The position numbers were made by a program, and so were the translations under genes. The notes below the pieces were generated by a model. It saw nothing but the letters and a program-made list of their open reading frames with translations, was not told where the DNA came from and did not search any database. Positions 1 to 7,458 of a stretch of DNA of 24,143 nucleotides are shown here, one piece after another. The stretch's first letter is position 1, and the number at the start of each line of letters is the position of its first letter. The DNA is from 1-14-0-10-37-14 sp037130845 (GTDB taxonomy: Bacteria > Patescibacteriota > Patescibacteriia > Patescibacteriales > Patescibacteriaceae), in assembly GCA_037130845.1 (NCBI GenBank), contig JBAXSE010000020.1:1-24143 (forward strand), read 5' to 3'.

Positions 1-22
1 ACGAATTAATTAATACCCATAG

Positions 23-40
23 CTAACGCTGTTGCGTTAG
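23..40. other. Small perfect hairpin at window edge
   Basis: A 7-bp perfect stem (CTAACGC / GCGTTAG) encloses a TGTT tetraloop. It lies beyond the RNase J terminator, in the 129 bases before the first gene. No open frame or RNA gene is recognisable in bases 1-82. It could be the tail of a feature that continues outside the window. Confidence 0.3.
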
Positions 41-82
41 ATTCTAGGGACTACCTTATTTATAAAATTAAAAATTACCCAA

Positions 83-120
83 ATACAAAAACAACTCCAA
101 TACAGGAGTTGTTTTTGTAT
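83..120 (-). terminator. Rho-independent terminator of rnj
   Basis: A perfect 16-bp stem (83-98 with 105-120) closes a 6-nt loop. The outer part of each arm is A-rich or T-rich, so either strand ends the hairpin in a T-run and it can work in both directions. It starts 9 bp past the RNase J stop codon. Confidence 0.85.
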
Positions 121-129
121 CGTCTAGAA

Positions 130-2247
130 TTATACTTTAATAACCACTGGCAACACCATTGGCCGGCGCTTGGTTTGGTTGAAGAGGAATTGTCCGATGT
201 CATTGCGGACTTTGTTTTTGATATAATCATCATCAGCCGGTTTGGCTAAGGGCCGTTCTTTGATGATATTTTTTATTTTTATCCTGGTTTTTTGGATTAG
301 TTCTTGGTTTTCTTTCATGTAAATAAAGCCGCGAGAGATGATATCCGGGCTGCCAATGAGGTCGCCGGTGGCGTTATCGATAGTGGTAATGATAACAATC
401 ATACCGTCTTCCGCCATTGCTTTGCGATCTCTAAGTACTACTTCGGAAACATCGCCAACGCCCAAGCCATCAACCATTACGTAATCGGTCGGCACCTTTT
501 CTTTAGTTAACACAACTCGAGTGTCTTTGCTCATTTTTTGCACTTCCAGGACTTGGCCATTGTCGCCGACAAAAATATTAGCCTCAGGAATACCGACTTG
601 CCTGGCCAGATCGGCGTGGGCTTGCAGCATGTAATGATTTGCCTCGATAGGCATAAAGAATTTCGGCTTCAAGAGACGCATTAATAATTTAAGATCTTCG
701 GCCTTGGCATGTCCGCCGGCATGTACATCCATCATTTTATAATTAATGACTTTGGCGCCGGTGCGGACGATTAAGTCGCGCAGGGTGGCGATGCTGCGTT
801 CATTGCCAGGGATAATCGAAGAAGAGAAGATGACAGTATCGGTTTTATTCAGCTTAATGCTTTTGTGTTCGTTTAAAACAACTTTCATTAAGAAGGCATT
901 ATTTTCGCCTTGGGCGCCGGTGCCGATAATCATTGTCTTGTCGGCTGGTAAACGCATTAATTCGTCATCGGATTGGATGATAGTGCGCGGATTAAATTTG
1001 AGATAACCGATTTGGTGGGCGATTTCGACGTTGTCGTTAATACTGCGGCCAGCCAGATATATGCGGCGGCCAAGCTTCTCGGCAATTTCGAATAATTTTT
1101 GCATGCGGCTTAATTGCGAAGCAAAGGTGCCGATAATAATACGGCCTTCGATATCTTCGAAAAATTTACCCATCTCTACGCCGATTGCGGATTCAGAAAC
1201 CTGGTAGCCGGGGCTGGTGGCATCGGTGGAATCGGACATTAGCAGGGTAACACCTTGGCTGCCGATCTGGGCGATGCGCTGCAGGTCAGCCGGCTTATCA
1301 TTGACTGGCGTGTAATCAATTTTAAAGTCGCCGGTATGCAAGACGGTGCCTGCCGGAGTATGGGCGATGATTGCGAAACAATCAGGGATAGAGTGATTGA
1401 CGCGCAAGAATTCTAGGCGAAAATTCTGGCCCAATTGTATTTTGTGGGTATCTGTAATCTCGGTAATCTTGAGTTCTGGACAGCGAGGATATTCTTTGAC
1501 TCGGCGTCGGATGATGCCGGCGGTCAGTTTGCCCATAAACATAGGCGGATTGCCTAATTCGCCCATCAGATGCGGGATACCGCCGATGTGGTCATAGTGT
1601 CCGTGCGTGATAATGACGCCTTTGATCTTGTGTAGTTTATCTTTTAGATAAGAAATGTCAGGGATAATGTAATCAATGCCATACATGTCTTCTTCGGGGA
1701 ATTGCAGGCCCATGTCGATGATAATAATATCATTGCCGTATTCCAACACTGTCATATTGCGGCCGACTTCTTCGAGTCCGCCCAGAACGATAACGCGCAG
1801 TTTTTCACTCAAGGGCTTGCCCAAAGTGTTTGGCAATTGCATTTCAGTTACCGGTTTAACAAAGGATTTGCTTGAAGTATTTGCCGGCTGTTGATTATTC
1901 TGGCGATTAAAGCGATTATTTGGTTTGCTTTTAGGCTTTTCGATAATCGGTTTAGCTTGAAAAACAGGCGCAGCTTGCGTGGCGGCGGCTGGACGGTTAA
2001 AGCGATTATCCGATTTTATTTTTTGTTTGTTTTCGATGGGCTTGTTTTGGAAAGCAGACGCAGGTTGCTGCGCGGCAATAGCCGGTTGGCTAAAGCGATT
2101 ATTCGGCTTGCCCTTTGGTTTGCCTTGTTGATTTGCGGCCTGGTTCTTTATAGGCGCGTTAGGCGTCTTTTTAAAAGTAGGCTCGGGGATTTGTTGCAGA
2201 TCTAGACTGGAGTCTGACTGCTTTTTTGATTTGTACTTAGTGATCAT
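130..2247 (-). CDS. rnj: Ribonuclease J with a low-complexity N-terminal extension
   Basis: Metallo-beta-lactamase/beta-CASP RNase with 5'-3' exonuclease and endonuclease activity in mRNA decay and rRNA processing, cytoplasmic. The protein has 705 residues, against roughly 550 for most family members. The excess is a Lys/Asn/Gln/Pro-rich tail of about 148 residues holding three tandem copies of an approximately 30-residue unit centred on NNRF/DNRF (about 45-75, 76-105, 106-120). The core starts near LRVIVLGGLEEVG. Zinc motif HGHYDH is at 215-220, VNHS at 282-286 (H285), HTGD at 304-307, a DST motif near 339 and GGHA at 511-514. The usual PVHGE motif reads PIEANH (533-538), so the late zinc-binding His is replaced by Glu535. 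It has its own terminator, and a weak AT-rich -10 (TATAAT on the minus strand near 2317-2322). ATG 2247 is chosen because the repeats are in frame. No Shine-Dalgarno is seen. Confidence 0.95.
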   Translation of the reverse strand: MITKYKSKKQSDSSLDLQQIPEPTFKKTPNAPIKNQAANQQGKPKGKPNNRFSQPAIAAQQPASAFQNKPIENKQKIKSDNRFNRPAAATQAAPVFQAKPIIEKPKSKPNNRFNRQNNQQPANTSSKSFVKPVTEMQLPNTLGKPLSEKLRVIVLGGLEEVGRNMTVLEYGNDIIIIDMGLQFPEEDMYGIDYIIPDISYLKDKLHKIKGVIITHGHYDHIGGIPHLMGELGNPPMFMGKLTAGIIRRRVKEYPRCPELKITEITDTHKIQLGQNFRLEFLRVNHSIPDCFAIIAHTPAGTVLHTGDFKIDYTPVNDKPADLQRIAQIGSQGVTLLMSDSTDATSPGYQVSESAIGVEMGKFFEDIEGRIIIGTFASQLSRMQKLFEIAEKLGRRIYLAGRSINDNVEIAHQIGYLKFNPRTIIQSDDELMRLPADKTMIIGTGAQGENNAFLMKVVLNEHKSIKLNKTDTVIFSSSIIPGNERSIATLRDLIVRTGAKVINYKMMDVHAGGHAKAEDLKLLMRLLKPKFFMPIEANHYMLQAHADLARQVGIPEANIFVGDNGQVLEVQKMSKDTRVVLTKEKVPTDYVMVDGLGVGDVSEVVLRDRKAMAEDGMIVIITTIDNATGDLIGSPDIISRGFIYMKENQELIQKTRIKIKNIIKERPLAKPADDDYIKNKVRNDIGQFLFNQTKRRPMVLPVVIKV
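1907..2103 (-). repeat. Tandem 90-93 bp repeats inside rnj
   Basis: The 12-mer TAAAGCGATTAT recurs ending at 1919, 2009 and about 2103, spacings of 90 and 93 bp. The bases between are related but diverged. They encode the three approximately 30-residue units of the RNase J N-terminal tail. Multiples of three bp keep the frame open. Confidence 0.8.
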
Positions 2248-2330
2248 AGAGAGTTGTTAACAGTTTTAGTTTTGCTTGTGCATAACTAAAACGAGAGCTT
2301 GGTAGCTGCTAATTAATATTATATTAGATT

Positions 2331-2357
2331 AAAACCAGCCGCTCATTAGAGCGGTTT
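2331..2357 (-). terminator. Probable terminator after the peptide-binding protein gene
   Basis: CCGCTC (2339-2344) pairs with GAGCGG (2349-2354) around an ATTA loop. On the minus strand it is followed by CTGGTTTT. It lies 27 bp after the stop of the 2381-4168 gene, so it would separate the rny operon from rnj. The short stem and interrupted T-run make it moderate. Confidence 0.55.
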
Positions 2358-2380
2358 GCTTAGTTAAAAGCAATGGTTGT

Positions 2381-4168
2381 TTATTGTAATTTAAGAGAGT
2401 GGCTTTGTTTGAGATACCAATAGTTAATACCTGACAACCGATCTTCCGGCGAGGTGATAACAAGGTAATTAAAGCCCTTAACTTCTTTATTTAAAGCGTA
2501 AATATAGCGAGGGGAATAAAGGAAAACTGCCGGCAGATCGCCTGTGATTAATTTTTGGAATTCCGCGTAGCTTTTTTTGCGGGCTTCAGGATTATTATTA
2601 AGGCGCGCTTCTTCTAATAGCTTATCGACGCGGTTGTTGTTGTAACCGCTGAGATTCATGCCGTTTTCACCGGCTTGTGAAGAATGCCACATTAAATATG
2701 GATCAGGGTCTACGCCGACCAACCAGCTATACAGTAATACGGAGAAACTTTTTGGCTTGAGTATCTGGCTTTGAAGATCGTTTTTGTTGACTATGTCCAA
2801 AGTAACTTTTAATCCCATTTCTTGCCATGCCGCTGAGATATATTCGGCGGTCTTGATGCTTTCTGGGGAATCGGCCACGGTTAATTTTATTTCCAAAGGC
2901 AGATTATTCTTGGTTAATACTGTTTCCGGACTGCTGCTGGCGATCGAGGTTGTTTTTAATTGCCAGCCTGCTTCTGTCAGCAGTCTTTTGGCTTCGGTAA
3001 GATTGTAGTTGTATTCCGCTACATCTTTACTATAGCCAAAGCTGGCGTTATTGATGGGTGAATTAATCAGGCTGACGTTTTCTCCAAATATCTTATTGGT
3101 CAAGTCTTTTTTGTTGATTGCCAGAGCTAGAGCCTGACGAACCTTTTTGTCGCTATAAGCCGCATCTTTGTTTCGCAAATTAAAGAAAAGAGCGGTATTT
3201 TCCGGGATTTCCAAACGATTAAAATTATAGCTATTCTTTGCGTTGATATTCTTGAGGTCGTCGCTAGTCAGGTAGCTGGCGCCATCAATCTGGCCGCTAT
3301 TAAGCGCGGCAACCAATTCTTCTTGGCTGGCAAAGAATTTAAAGACGATTTTGTCTATAAATGGTTTTTGGCGGTAATAGTTTTGATTCGCGGTTAAGGT
3401 GTAAGAACGAATTGTGCCGCTTTTATCCTTTGATAAAGACACGAATTCATAGGGGCCGCTGCCAATCGGATTAAGGTTTAAAGAAGTCAAAGGAACGCTA
3501 TTGGCTGATATTTCTTCCCAGGTGTTTTTTGGTATTATGCCGAAAGTCAGTGATTCGATGAATGGAGCATAGCTTTCGGGAAGAGTTAAGGAAAAGGTCA
3601 GATCGTCTATTTTTTTTGCTTCTACGCCTGCTAATTGAAGGCGCAATGGTGAATGAAAGGCAGGGTCTTGGATTGTTTCGATAGTAAAGATGATATCGTC
3701 GGTAGTCAGGTCGTTGCCATCATGCCATTTAACGCCTTTAGCAATCTTGAAAGTATAGGTTTTTTGGTCTTGGCTTAATTCGTAGGTTTGAACCAGGTCA
3801 TTAGTCAAATAACCGTTGCGGTCTCTGGTAAACAAAGAAGAAAAAACTACTTTTGCAATATCATCGTCAACGCTATTAAGGCTGGCATACAGGGGATTGA
3901 TGTATTGCGGGCTGCCAACCGATCCTTCGGTGTAACGTCCGCCGCTAGCCGGATGCACTTCAAAATTCTGGCTATAAAAATGGTAGCCAAAAATAAATAA
4001 TCCGATAATAATCAACAAAGCGCCTAAGCTTAAAAAAGTATACTCTTTAGGCTTTAAAAACTTTCCTAGATACTTTAATTGCTTAAGATTGGGCAGCCTT
4101 TTTTTCGAAAGGCTGACGATTAAATCTTTGTCTGTTTGATTGTAGTGATAATTGATTTTTGGCGGCAT
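2381..4168 (-). CDS. Membrane-anchored peptide ABC transporter substrate-binding protein (SBP_bac_5)
   Basis: Family 5 extracellular solute-binding protein (OppA/DppA type), expected to capture peptides outside the cytoplasmic membrane. In the 595 residues, 1-43 are hydrophilic and basic, 44-64 form one membrane span (LSLGALLIIIGLFIFGYHF), and the rest is exported. There is no lipobox cysteine, so anchoring is by an uncleaved N-terminal helix and not by lipid. Family features include GSPQYINPLYASLNSVD near the mature start, DLVQTYELS and KGVKWHDGNDLTTDDIIFT in lobe one, KVRQALALAINKKDL in the middle, and a C-terminal SPEDRLSGINYWYL. No permease or ATPase gene is nearby. The start is 6 bp after the rny stop, so it is almost certainly co-transcribed with RNase Y. 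The true ligand is unknown. Confidence 0.88.
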   Translation of the reverse strand: MPPKINYHYNQTDKDLIVSLSKKRLPNLKQLKYLGKFLKPKEYTFLSLGALLIIIGLFIFGYHFYSQNFEVHPASGGRYTEGSVGSPQYINPLYASLNSVDDDIAKVVFSSLFTRDRNGYLTNDLVQTYELSQDQKTYTFKIAKGVKWHDGNDLTTDDIIFTIETIQDPAFHSPLRLQLAGVEAKKIDDLTFSLTLPESYAPFIESLTFGIIPKNTWEEISANSVPLTSLNLNPIGSGPYEFVSLSKDKSGTIRSYTLTANQNYYRQKPFIDKIVFKFFASQEELVAALNSGQIDGASYLTSDDLKNINAKNSYNFNRLEIPENTALFFNLRNKDAAYSDKKVRQALALAINKKDLTNKIFGENVSLINSPINNASFGYSKDVAEYNYNLTEAKRLLTEAGWQLKTTSIASSSPETVLTKNNLPLEIKLTVADSPESIKTAEYISAAWQEMGLKVTLDIVNKNDLQSQILKPKSFSVLLYSWLVGVDPDPYLMWHSSQAGENGMNLSGYNNNRVDKLLEEARLNNNPEARKKSYAEFQKLITGDLPAVFLYSPRYIYALNKEVKGFNYLVITSPEDRLSGINYWYLKQSHSLKLQ

Positions 4169-4174
4169 AATCGA

Positions 4175-5692
4175 TTAGCGCGCGTATTCGATAACCCTGG
4201 TTTCTCTGAGCAGATTTACTTTGATTTCACCGGGGTATTTTAATTCTTCTTCAATCTTCTTGGCAATCTTCTTGGCTAGTTCGTAGCATTCGACGTCGGT
4301 AATTTTCTCAGCGTCCACAAAGACTCTGATTTCGCGTCCCGCTTGAATGGCGTATGTTTTGTTGACGCCTTCGAATGATTCGGCAACCTTTTCTAGTTCT
4401 TCTAGGCGCTGGATATATTTGTCAAAGCTGTCATTGCGGGCGCCTGGGCGGGAAGAAGAAATAGCGTCAGCTGCTTTGACGATGATAGTGGTCAAGAACT
4501 TGGGGTTGTCGTCATGATGATTTTCGATGGCATCGATAATCTCTTCCGGCAGATTGAATTTGCGGGCGATTTGTCCGCCGATTTCCGGATGGCTGCCTTT
4601 GATCTCGTGATCAACCGCTTTGCCGATATCATGCAGAAGACCGGCTTTTCTAGCTTGGGCGACGTTAGCGCCTAATTCTTCGGCCAACAATCCGCACAAA
4701 TGGGCGACTTCCACGCTGTGTTTAAGAGCATTCTGGCCATAGCTGGTGCGATATTTCATGCGGCCGATAATCTGGATCAGTTTAGGGTCGAAACCGGTCA
4801 AGCCTAGTTCATACAAAGCTTCTTCGCCGGCTTTTTTGATATCGACAGCCAAATCTTTTTTGGCTTGTTCGACTGCCGCTTCAATCTTGGTTGGGTGGAT
4901 GCGGCCGTCTTTGATTAAGATTTCCAAGGCGCGTTTGGCGACATGGCGGCGGATGCCGGAAAAGCCAGAGACAGTGATAACATTAGGGATATCATCGACG
5001 ATGATTTCGACACCGGTCAAATTTTCGATAGTCTTGATGTTTCTGCCTTCACGGCCAATAATGCGGCCTTTCATCTCATCCGAAGGGATATCCACAACTG
5101 TGGTGGATAACTCTGCGGTCATGTCGGAGGCCAAGCGTTGCATGGCGGTACCGATCAATTCTCTGGTGCGGACCTCGATAACTTCTTCTCCTTCGCGGTT
5201 TAATTTGTTAATGCGGGACATCAAGGCTTCTTGGCTTTCTTTCTCGATGTTCTTAAAGAGGATGTTTTGGGCATCTTCCTTAGACATTTGGGCAATTTTT
5301 TCCAGTTTATCCAACTGATCTTGCTTAATTTGCTTGATTTTGTCCTTCGCTTCTTCAATTTTGGTTAATTTGTCGTATAAACCTTGCTGTTTTTCTTGTA
5401 ATTCGATCAATTTTTGGGAAAAAAGATTTTCTCTTTGCTCCAGTTTTTCTTTGGTTTTTGTTAATTCTTTCTTTTGCAAGTCGATTTCTCGCTTGCTTTC
5501 GTCAATAATCTTAAGCGATCTTTCTTGGGCATCCAAAAGAAGTTGTTTTTCTTTGGTTTTTGCTTCGGTTAAAATCTTTTCGGCTCTTGTTTCTAGGCTG
5601 TTGGCCTCAGAGAGCGCTTTTTGCTTGCGAACCCAATATCCAAAGAAAATACCCAGGATTAGGGAAATTACAGCAGAGATAGCGTAATACAT
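4175..5692 (-). CDS. rny: Ribonuclease Y
   Basis: Membrane-bound endoribonuclease that starts mRNA turnover. The 505 residues match the usual length. Residues 3-20 form the membrane anchor (YAISAVISLILGIFFGYW), about 25-170 are charged coiled coil, a KH RNA-binding domain contains GRIIGREGRN (209-218), and the HD phosphohydrolase domain has HSVEVAH (325-331) and LLHDIGK (352-358), giving the metal-binding His-Asp pair at 354-355. The C-terminal domain ends in the family pattern PGEIKVNLLRETRVIEYAR. It is one of the few genes here with a possible ribosome site, AGGTGG about 10 nt before the ATG. It leads an operon with the peptide-binding protein. A minus-strand TATAAT at 5738-5743 would give a leader of about 40 nt. 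Confidence 0.97.
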   Translation of the reverse strand: MYYAISAVISLILGIFFGYWVRKQKALSEANSLETRAEKILTEAKTKEKQLLLDAQERSLKIIDESKREIDLQKKELTKTKEKLEQRENLFSQKLIELQEKQQGLYDKLTKIEEAKDKIKQIKQDQLDKLEKIAQMSKEDAQNILFKNIEKESQEALMSRINKLNREGEEVIEVRTRELIGTAMQRLASDMTAELSTTVVDIPSDEMKGRIIGREGRNIKTIENLTGVEIIVDDIPNVITVSGFSGIRRHVAKRALEILIKDGRIHPTKIEAAVEQAKKDLAVDIKKAGEEALYELGLTGFDPKLIQIIGRMKYRTSYGQNALKHSVEVAHLCGLLAEELGANVAQARKAGLLHDIGKAVDHEIKGSHPEIGGQIARKFNLPEEIIDAIENHHDDNPKFLTTIIVKAADAISSSRPGARNDSFDKYIQRLEELEKVAESFEGVNKTYAIQAGREIRVFVDAEKITDVECYELAKKIAKKIEEELKYPGEIKVNLLRETRVIEYAR

Positions 5693-6039
5693 AAATGTTT
5701 AGCCACCTACCTGATATGATGATTTTGAGCGCGAAAAATTATACGCACTGGTTAATGCCGTATAATAAATAAGAGGATAAATTTGAGGATGAAGAGATTT
5801 TCACAGTAGAAAAATCTTTAATATTAGGTAAAATCCAGTTCAGAATAGCGAATCAAAATAATCTTAGCAAATAGGATGTTGAAGTTAAATCTATTAATTA
5901 GTCTATCTTATCACGATTTACCCTTTTTTGCAAGTGTTATGATTTTTTTACCCTTATTTTACGTAAAAAATGTAATATATAGTTGTTTGCTCTAGTCTGA
6001 TTTTGTGATATAATAGAAGAAGATAACTAAAAAATAAAT
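5693..6039. promoter_or_regulatory. Divergent intergenic region between rny and pilT
   Basis: 347 bp without a gene, AT-rich. It holds the rny leader, a minus-strand TATAAT (5738-5743) and the pilT promoter. A direct repeat TTTACCCTT is found near 5918 and 5948, and the palindrome TTTTACGTAAAA near 5957-5968 lies upstream of the pilT promoter, so it could be an operator. No conserved small ORF was found. A 6-codon ATG frame at 5789 is not convincing. Confidence 0.5.
5987..6014 (+). promoter_or_regulatory. pilT promoter with extended -10
   Basis: TGATATAAT (6006-6014) is a perfect TGn-extended -10. The best -35 is a weak TTGCTC (5987-5992) at 16 bp spacing. Transcription would start near 6021, giving a leader of about 19 nt before the pilT ATG at 6040. 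Confidence 0.65.
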
Positions 6040-7083
6040 ATGGATTTCAAAAGTTTTTTTAAGGGAGCGATCGAAAAAGGCGCTTCCGATGTACATTTAG
6101 TGGTTGGCAGCAAGCCATGCTATAGGATAGATTCCGAGCTGGTGCCTGATGGAGACGAAACTATCACCGAAGCCTTCATGGAGAAGTCTTTGGCAATCTT
6201 TTTGGCTCCGGAAAGGATTGATGATTTTAATAAAAATAGAGAACTGGACTTTGGCGTCAATTTTTTCGAGCATCGTTTTCGCGTCAATCTGCATTTTCAA
6301 GAAGGACAGATCGGCTTAGCCGCTCGCTTGATTAGGGCGGAAATACCTACAGCCGATGAATTGGGCTTTACCGAAGCCATGTCTAATTTAACCCGCTTGA
6401 AGGACGGCTTAATCTTGGTTACCGGCCCTTCTGGTTCTGGCAAGTCAACTACGCTAGCCGCTATGATTGGCATGATTAATGAATCGCGCCATGCTCATAT
6501 TATAACTGTCGAAGATCCGATCGAATACCTTTTTGATGATAAACTGAGTATTGTTGAGCAACGTGAGGTTGGCTCTGATACCTTGAGTTTTGCCGCCGCT
6601 CTAAAATACATTTTGCGCCAGGACCCGAACGTGATTATGATCGGCGAAATGCGCGACCCGGAAACAATCGCCGCCGCGCTGACAGCGGCCGAAACAGGCC
6701 ATTTGGTTCTATCTACTTTGCATACTAACAACGCGCCGGAAACAGTGGCTCGTATCGTTGATTCTTTTCCATCACACCGACGCCGCCAAATCTTGGCGCA
6801 GATGTCGATGGCTATGCGCGCGGTTATCGCTCAGACGCTCATTCCTAAATCGGGCGGCGGGCTGGTGGCAGCTCGTGAGATTATGATTAATAACCAGGCG
6901 GTGGCTAATCTGATTCGGGAAAACAAAGTTAATCAGCTGGCGACAGTTATTAAGACGAATTATCAGATGGGTATGATTGATATGAACAAATCGATTGATG
7001 TGCTAAACCAAAGCGGCTTGGTGGACGAAATGACTACCGCCCGTTACAAGCGCAATCTGGAAACTAAATCTATTTATTTATGA
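6040..7083 (+). CDS. pilT: Type IV pilus retraction ATPase PilT
   Basis: Hexameric ATPase of the PilT/GspE secretion superfamily that depolymerises type IV pili at the inner membrane. The 347 residues match the family length. The N-terminal domain starts with GASDVHLVVG (14-23). The ATPase core has Walker A GPSGSGKST (129-137), an Asp box TVEDPIEY (156-163), Walker B VIMIGEMRD (198-206) and the His box HLVLSTLHTN (221-230). The C-terminal part has the PilT-type AVANLIRENK. Stop codon TGA overlaps the next ATG in an ATGA arrangement, indicating translational coupling with the 109-aa acidic protein. No pilB, pilC or pilin gene lies in this window. No Shine-Dalgarno precedes the start. Confidence 0.95.
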   Translation: MDFKSFFKGAIEKGASDVHLVVGSKPCYRIDSELVPDGDETITEAFMEKSLAIFLAPERIDDFNKNRELDFGVNFFEHRFRVNLHFQEGQIGLAARLIRAEIPTADELGFTEAMSNLTRLKDGLILVTGPSGSGKSTTLAAMIGMINESRHAHIITVEDPIEYLFDDKLSIVEQREVGSDTLSFAAALKYILRQDPNVIMIGEMRDPETIAAALTAAETGHLVLSTLHTNNAPETVARIVDSFPSHRRRQILAQMSMAMRAVIAQTLIPKSGGGLVAAREIMINNQAVANLIRENKVNQLATVIKTNYQMGMIDMNKSIDVLNQSGLVDEMTTARYKRNLETKSIYL

Positions 7084-7409
7084 ACCTGGATAGATGGCGC
7101 GACTTGGTGTCTAATGTGCAGGACACTTTTGAGGTCGAAGAAAAAGGCGAATATTTCGAAGAGGAACAGGGCGGCCGTGAAGTCGAGTTTATCGACTTTG
7201 TCAGCCCGCTTGGCTTGGTCCGTCTGGAGTTTTCGCGCCGTCCCCGAGTGATCGACAAAAAAACTGTTTATTCCAACCGCATCGGCTCAGATGTGGCTAT
7301 GGAATATACTTATGATATGGAAAACAAGATCGAAGAATTCGCCGCTTACAAATGGGATGATAATCTGGAAGAATGGCTGTCGCTAGAGAACCCTAATCTC
7401 TTCGCTTAA
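7080..7409 (+). CDS. Small acidic protein coupled to pilT, unknown function
   Basis: 109 residues, strongly acidic, with no signal peptide or membrane span, so probably cytosolic. I do not recognise a family. The start overlaps the pilT stop by 4 bp (ATGA), so the two should be made together, which suggests a partner or regulator of the ATPase. Visible features are an acidic run FEVEEKGEYFEEEQGG (18-33), a central beta-like segment FVSPLGLVRLEFSRRPRVI, and a C-terminus rich in Glu and Trp (YKWDDNLEEWLSLENPNLF). Translation continues cleanly to a TAA at 7407-7409. Coding status is supported by the tight overlap and the amphipathic pattern. Function is inference only. Confidence 0.75.
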   Translation: MNLDRWRDLVSNVQDTFEVEEKGEYFEEEQGGREVEFIDFVSPLGLVRLEFSRRPRVIDKKTVYSNRIGSDVAMEYTYDMENKIEEFAAYKWDDNLEEWLSLENPNLFA

Positions 7410-7421
7410 AAAACTTAATAT

Positions 7422-7443
7422 AATTCAAATGTACATTTGAATT
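7422..7443. promoter_or_regulatory. Perfect 22-bp palindrome, candidate operator
   Basis: The half-site AATTCAAATGT is followed immediately by its exact complement ACATTTGAATT. It lies 15 bp before the ATG of the beta-propeller gene. There is no G+C-rich stem and no T-run, so it reads better as a dimeric repressor site than as a terminator, though an RNA hairpin ending the pilT transcript cannot be excluded. Confidence 0.5.
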
Positions 7444-7458
7444 ATTATATTTGTAAAT

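Noticed and set aside
1..82. Possible tRNA or tmRNA 3' end
   Set aside because: No CCA end, T-arm or acceptor pairing was found. Only a single 7-bp hairpin is present.
1907..2103. Regular spacing that might suggest a CRISPR array
   Set aside because: Only three diverged units of 90-93 bp, in frame inside rnj, with no conserved 25-37 bp repeat and no cas genes.
4746..5318. Open frame of 190 codons on the plus strand
   Set aside because: It is wholly antisense to the RNase Y KH and HD region, whose protein is a clear family match. The product is Ser-rich with no recognisable domain, as expected from a shadow frame.
7081..7083. Possible recoding of TGA (code 25, Gracilibacteria-like)
   Set aside because: pilT ends at this TGA at the normal family length, and no recognised gene here contains an in-frame TGA.
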